Assembly (NCBI GenBank): GCA_964559575.1
Contig: CAZLGQ010000002.1
Coordinates: 1 to 45,588 of the forward strand
Direction of reading: 5' to 3'
From: SKVL01 sp964559575
GTDB taxonomy: Bacteria > Patescibacteriota > Minisyncoccia > Phycocordibacterales > CSBR16-193
DNA length: 45,588 nt
In this document: positions 40,229 to 45,588 of the stretch, one piece after another
How the letters are laid out: the number at the start of each line of letters is the position of its first letter
Numbering within the stretch: position 1 is the first letter of the stretch
Position numbers and translations under genes: made by a program
The notes under the pieces: generated by a model
What the model was told of the DNA's origin: nothing
Seen by the model: only the letters and a program-made list of their open reading frames with translations
The model's database searches: none

Positions 40229-40591
40229 GTTCGTGTCTATAAGCCGAATTCTGTACTCAATAAATGTATAATTTATTGAGCGGTAGTCATTTATCTGGGA
40301 TAGATGTTACCATCTACCTCAAGCGGTACTCTATTAGTAATAATACCAATAGCACGACCTTGCACCTGGGTAAGGATTTAGCCGTTTCACCTCTTCGTTT
40401 CCGAAGAGTTATTCCCAAAGGGATCCTTCACCTTTCGGTTCCGGCGTCACTGTTCGCACCTCTAACTTATTATTTTAATAATAAGTTGACGGGTGTTACC
40501 CGCTACCATTTTAGACGCTCTTAAATAGAGCGAATAGGTGTTCGGACTTTCCTCTTAGAGTTAAAACTCTAAGCGACTACCCGACACGAAC
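40229..40591 (-). ncRNA. rnpB: RNase P RNA, bacterial type A
   Basis: Catalytic RNA that trims tRNA 5' ends, about 363 nt. On the minus strand the 5' end GTTCGTGTCGGG pairs with the 3' end ATAGACACGAAC (P1). The conserved GAGGAAAGTCCGAAC (near 40556-40542) of P4/CR-I, the GTGAAACGGC and AGGTGCAAGG blocks, a GGTAGCGGGTAAC-type segment, and the 3' ACAGAATTCGGCTTATAG conserved region are all visible. The set of helices fits the ancestral type A form. An open frame on the opposite strand across this RNA is not a gene. Confidence 0.95.
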
Positions 40592-40597
40592 AATTAT

Positions 40598-40626
40598 ATT
40601 ATACAATAAAATTTTTAAATGTCCAA
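40598..40626 (-). promoter_or_regulatory. rnpB promoter
   Basis: On the minus strand TTGGACA (around 40626-40620) is followed 16 bp later by a perfect TATAAT (40603-40598); the first base of the RNA (40591) is 6 nt beyond the -10 box. This calibrates start-site spacing in this genome. Confidence 0.65.
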
Positions 40627-40653
40627 AAAAATTAATTTAGATTTTTAATTTTT

Positions 40654-40662
40654 TGTTATACA
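40654..40662 (+). promoter_or_regulatory. Extended -10 promoter of the DUF192 gene
   Basis: TGT-TATACA lies 23 nt before the ATG at 40686 and overlaps the TTG at 40653, which argues against that TTG as start. Confidence 0.4.
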
Positions 40663-40685
40663 ATTCATATCAAAGTTATTTTAAT

Positions 40686-41159
40686 ATGAATTATATTAGA
40701 AAATTAAGTTTCGTTTTAGTACTCTTTGTAATTTTGTCTTTTTTATTTTTTAATTTTTTAAATAATAAAGAAACAACAGTTATAGAAGAAAAAGATTATT
40801 GGGAAATAAAGTTAGATGATTCTGATCTTTTAGTAGAAGTTGCCGATACTAATGAAACTCTTATAAAAGGTCTTTCCGGTAGAAATTCCATAGGTTCGGA
40901 CGGTCTTTTAATGGTTTTTAAAGAGGAGTCGCATCACGGTATATGGATGAAGGAAATGAAATTTCCTATAGATATCATTTGGATAAATTCCGATGGCAGA
41001 ACTGTTTACATAGAAAAAAATGTAGACCCTAAAACTTATCCGAAAGTATTTAGACCTGATGATCCGGCCAAATTTGTTTTAGAGGTTAGTGCCGGTTTGG
41101 TGGATGAAAAGGGTTGGGGTATTGATAGTATAATGACTTTAAAGGACAAAAAATTTTAA
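40686..41159 (+). CDS. DUF192 family exported or membrane-anchored protein
   Basis: A 157-residue protein starting at ATG 40686; a TTG 33 bp upstream lies inside a likely promoter. Residues 3-24 are a hydrophobic signal or anchor. The remainder is a DUF192 domain: VEVADTNETLIKGLSGRNSIG, GLLMVFKEESHHGIWMKEMKFPIDIIWIN and the closing VLEVSAGLVDEKGW. DUF192 proteins are small beta-barrels of unsettled function, usually outside the cytoplasm. It forms a single-gene unit between rnpB and the nucleotide reductase. Confidence 0.85.
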   Translation: MNYIRKLSFVLVLFVILSFLFFNFLNNKETTVIEEKDYWEIKLDDSDLLVEVADTNETLIKGLSGRNSIGSDGLLMVFKEESHHGIWMKEMKFPIDIIWINSDGRTVYIEKNVDPKTYPKVFRPDDPAKFVLEVSAGLVDEKGWGIDSIMTLKDKKF

Positions 41160-41254
41160 AAAAATAATAAAAATGATCAATTTTTATTAAAATTTTATTA
41201 TTTTTTTCTTTTTTTATCATTTTTAAATTAATAACGCTTTTATTTTTTCTTTTT

Positions 41255-41263
41255 TTATCCACA
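41255..41263 (+). promoter_or_regulatory. Perfect DnaA box upstream of the ribonucleotide reductase gene
   Basis: TTATCCACA, the consensus DnaA-binding 9-mer, lies 140 bp upstream of the reductase ATG within a 243-bp A/T-rich gap. A single box is not an origin, but DnaA control of nrd genes is known in other bacteria. Confidence 0.4.
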
Positions 41264-41362
41264 GTTTTTTGACCTGCTTTAAATAGCCTTTTTTTAAGCT
41301 GTGACTATACATATTTTTTGACGTTTCTGTCTAATTTCTTTGCTTGTAATGATAGTTTAGAC

Positions 41363-41371
41363 TGTTACAAT
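41363..41371 (+). promoter_or_regulatory. Extended -10 promoter of the ribonucleotide reductase gene
   Basis: TGT-TACAAT ends 31 nt before the ATG at 41403. Confidence 0.45.
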
Positions 41372-41402
41372 AAGAATATATTATTATTAATTTATATATA
41401 AA

Positions 41403-43697
41403 ATGGTAGAAAAAGGAAAACATGTTGATTTAACCAACCCGAAAAATGTTAAAGCTTTCATAAAGCAAGTAAAGAAACGTGACGGATCTTTAGTCCCGTT
41501 TGATTTAAACAGGATAGCTGATGCTATATATAAATCAATGCTTTCCGCTGAAGAAGGTTCTGATGTTGAAGCCAGTATGATAGCTAATAAGGTTTTTGCC
41601 GATCTTGTCAGAATAAGTAAGAAGTATAAAGATTTTATTCCCACAGTAGAAGGAATACAAGATACGGTGGAGAGAGAACTTATAGTGGGTGACTATATTC
41701 AGTCTGCTAAAAATTTTATTTTATATAGAGAAAAAAGAGCTCAAATAAGAAAAAAAGGTATAAGTGTTCCTGAAAAGGTAAAAAGATTAACTAAAGAAAG
41801 CAGAGAGTATTTAAAAGGGCCTTTAGCTGAATTCATATATTACCGAACTTACTCTCGTTGGATAGAAAAAGAAGGCAGGAGAGAGACATGGATAGAAACC
41901 GTAGATAGATATATGGATTTTATGAAAGAGAATTTGGGTGGATCTTTAACTAAAGAAGAGTATGAAGAAATAAGAGAGGCGATATTAAAACAAGATGTTA
42001 TGCCTTCTATGAGATTAATGTGGAGTGCTGGTCCGGCAGCAAGAAGAACTAATGTATGTGCTTATAACTGTTCTTTTATTGCCCCTACTAAATTAAAAGA
42101 TTTTGGTGAAATAATTTATCTTTCTATGTGTGGTACCGGTGTGGGTTTTTCTGTTGAAAGTCAGTATGTTGAATCGTTGCCTCAGATACAGAAACAGACC
42201 GGAGAAAAATTACCTACTCATGTTATAGGAGATAGTAAAGAAGGTTGGGCTGATGCTTTGGTTTTAGGTTTGGAAACATGGTTTTCCGGTAAAGATATAG
42301 ATTTTGATTATTCTCAAGTTCGTCCAAGTGGTTCAAAGTTAAAGACCATGGGAGGTAAAAGTTCCGGTCCGGAGCCTTTAATGGATCTTTTAAAATTTGC
42401 CAGAGAAAAAGTTCTTTCTAAACAAGGAAAAAGACTTTCAACCATAGATACACATGACATTATATGTAAAATAGGGCAGGTAGTTGTAGCCGGAGGGGTT
42501 AGGCGAAGTGCTTTAATATCTTTGTCTGATCTGGATGATCCGGCTATTAGAGATGCTAAAAAAGGTCAGTTTTATATATCAGAACCTCAAAGGGTGATGG
42601 CTAATAACTCTGCGGTTTATAATGAAAAACCGACTTCAACTGAATTTTTGGATGAGTGGATAGCTTTAATGAAATCTCAGTCCGGAGAAAGGGGGATATT
42701 TAACCGAGGGTCTCTTGAAAAACAACTTCCAAAAAGACGATGGGATGTTTTTAAAAAAGATGTTGATTTTTCAGGAACAAATCCTTGCGGTGAAATAGTT
42801 TTAAAATCTAAACAGTTTTGCAACCTGTCGGAGATAGTGGCTAGAGCTGAAGATACTAAAGAAGATCTGTTAAGAAAAGCTCGTTTGGCTGCTATTTTGG
42901 GAACTTATCAATCTTCTCTTACAAACTTTGGTTACCTTTCTGATGAGTGGGTTAAAAACTGTGAAGAGGAACGTCTGCTGGGAGTTTCTATTACAGGTCA
43001 ATGGGATTCAAAAGAGGTAAGAAAACCTGAAGTTCTTCAGAGTTTAAAAAAAGAAGCGATAAAGGCAAATAAAGAATATGCGAAAAGATTTGGTATTAAT
43101 CCTTCTACTGCGATTACATGTGTAAAACCATCCGGTACTGTATCCCAACTTGTTGATACTGCTTCCGGAATGCATCCAAGGTATGCTAAGTATTATATTA
43201 GAAGGATAAGAATATCTGTTACCGACTCTCTGTTTCATATGTTGAGAGATCAAGGTGTACCTTTTTATCCTGAAGTTGGTCAAACAGAAGATAATGCAAA
43301 TACTTATGTTTTGGAGTTTCCGGTTAAGGCCCCCGATGGAGCTATAACAAACGAAGATCTAAATTACAAAGATCAACTTGATCATTGGAAAAAAGTAAAA
43401 GAAAACTATACTGAACATAATCCTTCTGTGACTATTATGGTTGATGATAGTGAATGGATATCAACTGCTAATTGGATATACAATAATTGGGATATAATAG
43501 GTGGACTTTCTTTTTTACCAAAAAGTGATCATGTTTATAAACTGGCTCCATATGCAGAAATAGATGAAGAAAAGTATAAAGAGATGTCAAAAAGGTTTAC
43601 GGATATAGATTTTTCAAAGATAGTTACGTATGAAGGAGATGATAATACCGAAGGAGCTAAAGAGTATGCTTGTGTAGCAGGAGGGTGTTCTATTTAG
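41403..43697 (+). CDS. Adenosylcobalamin-dependent ribonucleoside-triphosphate reductase (class II) with ATP cone
   Basis: Makes deoxynucleotides with a B12-derived radical, with no oxygen requirement. The 764-residue protein has an N-terminal ATP cone (about residues 18-118, KKRDGSLVPFD to LYREKRAQ) and then a catalytic domain like the monomeric Lactobacillus RTPR: DSKEGWADAL, RPSGSKLKTMGG, the radical cysteine C462 in NPCGEI, and its redox cysteines C473 (FCNLSE) and probably C223 (YNCSF). The 11-residue spacing of C462 and C473 equals that of C408 and C419 in the Lactobacillus enzyme. The C-terminal pair C757/C762 (CVAGGC) should re-reduce the active site. The L. leichmannii enzyme lacks an ATP cone. 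Cobalamin must come from salvage if, as usual in CPR, it is not made. Confidence 0.92.
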   Translation: MVEKGKHVDLTNPKNVKAFIKQVKKRDGSLVPFDLNRIADAIYKSMLSAEEGSDVEASMIANKVFADLVRISKKYKDFIPTVEGIQDTVERELIVGDYIQSAKNFILYREKRAQIRKKGISVPEKVKRLTKESREYLKGPLAEFIYYRTYSRWIEKEGRRETWIETVDRYMDFMKENLGGSLTKEEYEEIREAILKQDVMPSMRLMWSAGPAARRTNVCAYNCSFIAPTKLKDFGEIIYLSMCGTGVGFSVESQYVESLPQIQKQTGEKLPTHVIGDSKEGWADALVLGLETWFSGKDIDFDYSQVRPSGSKLKTMGGKSSGPEPLMDLLKFAREKVLSKQGKRLSTIDTHDIICKIGQVVVAGGVRRSALISLSDLDDPAIRDAKKGQFYISEPQRVMANNSAVYNEKPTSTEFLDEWIALMKSQSGERGIFNRGSLEKQLPKRRWDVFKKDVDFSGTNPCGEIVLKSKQFCNLSEIVARAEDTKEDLLRKARLAAILGTYQSSLTNFGYLSDEWVKNCEEERLLGVSITGQWDSKEVRKPEVLQSLKKEAIKANKEYAKRFGINPSTAITCVKPSGTVSQLVDTASGMHPRYAKYYIRRIRISVTDSLFHMLRDQGVPFYPEVGQTEDNANTYVLEFPVKAPDGAITNEDLNYKDQLDHWKKVKENYTEHNPSVTIMVDDSEWISTANWIYNNWDIIGGLSFLPKSDHVYKLAPYAEIDEEKYKEMSKRFTDIDFSKIVTYEGDDNTEGAKEYACVAGGCSI

Positions 43698-43720
43698 TAT
43701 TTAAAATGTATTAAGAAGTT

Positions 43721-43755
43721 AAACAAAAGAGTCCAAAGGACTCTTTTGTTTTTTT
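43721..43755 (+). terminator. Intrinsic terminator after the reductase gene
   Basis: Perfect 14-bp stem (43721-43734 with 43738-43751), 3-nt loop, long T-run. Confidence 0.9.
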
Positions 43756-43782
43756 GATGTCAACATAATTTATATTTTATTA

Positions 43783-43791
43783 TGGTAAAAT
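43783..43791 (+). promoter_or_regulatory. Extended -10 promoter of the multi-domain membrane protein gene
   Basis: TGG-TAAAAT overlaps the ATG at 43782 and ends 17 nt before the ATG at 43809, favouring the later start. Confidence 0.45.
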
Positions 43792-43808
43792 ATTTACATA
43801 AACTGAAC

Positions 43809-45455
43809 ATGAGATACTTGAAGTATTATATTTTCTTACAAAAAAAACAGATATTAATATTTTTATTAATATTTTTTTCTTTTTTATCTATTCCTCAATA
43901 TTTATATTCATATACTTTTATAGATCAAAACTTTTCTATTACTTATCCTGTGTCTGAACTTGAGCCCTCAGCCGGTGATATTGTGGTTTTAAACAGGCAA
44001 ACAAATAATTTTAGACTTTCAATAACAGAAGGAAGTTCAAATGTTTTTGGTGTAGTTATAGAAGATCCGGCTTTGGTTTTTAGAACTGATTCGGATTCCG
44101 TACCGATCAAAAGAACCGGAGAGGTCGGAGTTAATGTTATTTTGAAAGATGGAGATATCAGAGTTGGAGATTATATTACCACTTCCAGGATCATAGGTCA
44201 TGGGCAGGTAGCGAAACCTCATCATCGATATATTGTAGGGATAGCAGTTGAAGATCTATTAGAGGATGATGTTGAAGATTCTATAACTTTATTAGATGAA
44301 CAGGAGTATCCTATTGGAAATGTGAGGGTTAATTTAAAAATAGGTAGGCATGGTTCCGGTGTTTTAAGTATACCCTCTGATGATTTTGAAAGGGAAGTCT
44401 CTATGGAAACAAGTGCTACTCAAATGTTTAGTGATAACTTGGGTACCTTTCAAACAATGGGGGATAATATAACTGAAGGTGCAAGAGATGTTTTTCAGAC
44501 TCGCGAAGGAGGTGTGGCTTCAAGGGTTGTTTCAACCGGGGGTATTGTAGCCGGTGCTTTTTATTTTATTCCCTCTTTTTTTCTTTCTCCTTTGGTAGTG
44601 TTTGAGATATTTCTTTTACCCCTAAGACTTTGGACTCTTACACTTGCTTTTTTTGGTATTAAAAGACGTTCTAGGCCTTGGGGTGTTGTTTATGACAGTA
44701 TAACCAAACAACCTATAGACCCGGCTTATGTTCAACTTGAAGATGATAAAGGTAACGATATTAAGACAGTAATAACCGATATAGATGGTAGATTTGGTTT
44801 TTTGTTAGAACCCGGAAAGTATAGAATAAAGGTAAACAAAACTAATTATATTTTTCCTTCGGAGAAGTTAAAAGGTAAAAGGTCAGATGATATTTATAAT
44901 GATCTTTATTTTGGAGAAATTTTAAGTGTAAATGAAAGGAATGCTGTTTTGAGTAAGAATATTCCAATGGATCCGGTTGACTTTGATTGGAATGAATTTA
45001 CCAAAGCTAAAAAGAACGTTATGAGTTACTACTCTCCTATGGATTTTTTCAAGGCGGTCATTTTTAAATGGTTGTTTTTTATTGGTTTTATTATTGCTGT
45101 TTTGGCTTTGTTTTTAATACCTAATATTTATAATATAGTTATAGTTACTTTATATGTTTTTCTTTTCTTTATTCGTATGTTGGGTATAAAAACCCGTCGT
45201 TATGGAAGAGTACTTGAAGAAGGAACAAACCGTCCTATGTCCTATGCCGTGGTAAAGGTGTGTTTGGCTAAAAACGGAAAAGAGGTTTCTAAAGCGGTAT
45301 GTGATAAAAATGGTAAGTATTTTGCTTTGGTTTCAAATGGTAATTATTATGTCAATATAGATAGTAAAGTAGGAGAGGATGAGTATGAAATGGTTTATAC
45401 TTCTGATTCTTTTGAAGTAAACAACGGAATAATAAATAAAAACTTCAAAGTTTAA
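43809..45455 (+). CDS. Exported membrane protein with two carboxypeptidase-regulatory-like domains
   Basis: Start taken at 43809 because the upstream ATG lies in the likely promoter; this leaves 548 residues with a basic start and a signal peptide ending near the YSYTF segment. Next comes a beta-rich domain (to about residue 160, with VFGVVIEDPALVF and IRVGDYITTS) that resembles beta modules of surface and phage-tail-like proteins. Then follow a hydrophobic pair of helices, a carboxypeptidase-regulatory-like beta domain (RPWGVVYDSITKQPID to IFPSEKLKG), a second hydrophobic hairpin, and a second such domain (RRYGRVLEEGTNRPMS onward) at the C-terminus. The repeated helix-plus-domain unit suggests duplication. 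No enzyme residues are recognised; an envelope role is inferred. Confidence 0.65.
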   Translation: MRYLKYYIFLQKKQILIFLLIFFSFLSIPQYLYSYTFIDQNFSITYPVSELEPSAGDIVVLNRQTNNFRLSITEGSSNVFGVVIEDPALVFRTDSDSVPIKRTGEVGVNVILKDGDIRVGDYITTSRIIGHGQVAKPHHRYIVGIAVEDLLEDDVEDSITLLDEQEYPIGNVRVNLKIGRHGSGVLSIPSDDFEREVSMETSATQMFSDNLGTFQTMGDNITEGARDVFQTREGGVASRVVSTGGIVAGAFYFIPSFFLSPLVVFEIFLLPLRLWTLTLAFFGIKRRSRPWGVVYDSITKQPIDPAYVQLEDDKGNDIKTVITDIDGRFGFLLEPGKYRIKVNKTNYIFPSEKLKGKRSDDIYNDLYFGEILSVNERNAVLSKNIPMDPVDFDWNEFTKAKKNVMSYYSPMDFFKAVIFKWLFFIGFIIAVLALFLIPNIYNIVIVTLYVFLFFIRMLGIKTRRYGRVLEEGTNRPMSYAVVKVCLAKNGKEVSKAVCDKNGKYFALVSNGNYYVNIDSKVGEDEYEMVYTSDSFEVNNGIINKNFKV

Positions 45456-45544
45456 TTTTTAAGAAGTTAACAGTAAGGTGCTTTTTGTAATTAAAAACAT
45501 AATATATAATGAAAGATAATCTGGAAAATCATTTTCTTTGTTTT

Positions 45545-45588
45545 ATGTTTAAAAATTTAAAATTTTCAGTATTTGTATTTTTGGTTAT
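45545..45588 (+). CDS. Start of a further gene, probable signal peptide (3' end outside window)
   Basis: ATG 45545 begins MFKNLKFSVFVFLV, a basic then hydrophobic start typical of a secretion signal, open to the window edge. An in-frame ATG at 45509 overlaps a TATAAT (45505-45510) that could be the promoter, so the later start is preferred. Only 14 codons are visible; the product is unknown. Confidence 0.35.
   Translation, partial: MFKNLKFSVFVFLV

Noticed and set aside
40264..40524. 86-codon open frame on the plus strand
   Set aside because: It lies antisense within the RNase P RNA gene; the conserved RNA motifs explain the sequence and no protein family is recognised.
40653..40685. TTG at 40653 as start of the DUF192 protein
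   Set aside because: It overlaps a probable -10 box and adds a polar stretch before the signal segment that starts cleanly at ATG 40686.
41160..41402. Possible replication origin (A/T-rich gap with a DnaA box)
   Set aside because: Only one perfect box was found, and there is no dnaA, dnaN or clustered 9-mers; reported only as a possible regulatory site.
1..45588. Recoding of UGA as glycine, as in some CPR lineages
   Set aside because: TGA ends sufU, murD and the DUF4015 gene at sensible protein ends, and no in-frame TGA interrupts recognisable genes.

Overview
The window looks like a chromosome segment of a small-genome bacterium of the Candidate Phyla Radiation (Patescibacteria), probably on the Parcubacteria side. 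The reasons are the low GC content (about one third, judged by eye), very short intergenic spaces, shortened versions of familiar proteins (SufD, AspRS), a fermentative energy set built on ferredoxin and ADP-forming acyl-CoA synthetase, and an almost complete lack of Shine-Dalgarno sequences. UGA acts as an ordinary stop (sufU, murD and the DUF4015 gene end in TGA), which argues against Gracilibacteria and Absconditabacteria. The lineage call is inference; no 16S rRNA or ribosomal protein gene is present.

Layout. 1-746: C-terminal part of a cation/proton antiporter. 857-5570: SUF iron-sulfur operon sufC-sufB-short sufD-sufS-sufU/iscU-like-sufT, then a ferric-reductase-like membrane protein (5672-6310) converging on aspS. 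6371-8020, minus strand: a GAD-less bacterial AspRS preceded by a complete T-box riboswitch whose specifier (GAU) and tRNA-end-binding sequence (UGGC) both fit tRNA-Asp. 8136-18850, minus strand: nine closely packed genes, read as glycerate 2-kinase, PEP synthase, D-2-hydroxyacid dehydrogenase, enolase, ADP-forming acetyl-CoA synthetase (beta, alpha), ferredoxin and 2-oxoacid:ferredoxin oxidoreductase (alpha, beta). Together they encode a route from glycerate to PEP, pyruvate, acetyl-CoA and acetate plus ATP, with a side branch to lactate.

18966-29105, plus strand: tRNA-Leu(CAG), murD, murC, a small membrane protein, a membrane-anchored DUF4015 glycosidase-like protein, a lone VirD4/TraD-like ATPase, murB, a histone-H1-like repeat protein and secA. 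29488-36345: a VTT/DedA membrane protein, an AI-2E-family permease, then a GT4 glycosyltransferase, a GH57 glycosidase, a small conserved protein and a GH15 glucoamylase, apparently an alpha-glucan storage and mobilisation cluster that could feed the fermentation genes. 36412-45588: holin-like membrane protein, MYG1, Obg, gatB, RNase P RNA (minus strand), DUF192 protein, class II ribonucleotide reductase with an ATP cone, a multi-domain surface or membrane protein, and the start of another gene.

The most informative non-coding signals are the T-box leader, the RNase P RNA with a good promoter, and a repeated promoter layout (extended -10, TGnTAnnnT, or -35/-10) in which the -10 box ends 6-7 nt before the ATG. 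The RNase P promoter, whose transcript start is known from the RNA, has the same 6-nt spacing, so several genes (glycerate kinase operon, murC, secA, the VTT gene, the holin-like gene) are predicted to be transcribed as leaderless mRNAs. No CRISPR array, insertion sequence, prophage or rRNA gene was seen.
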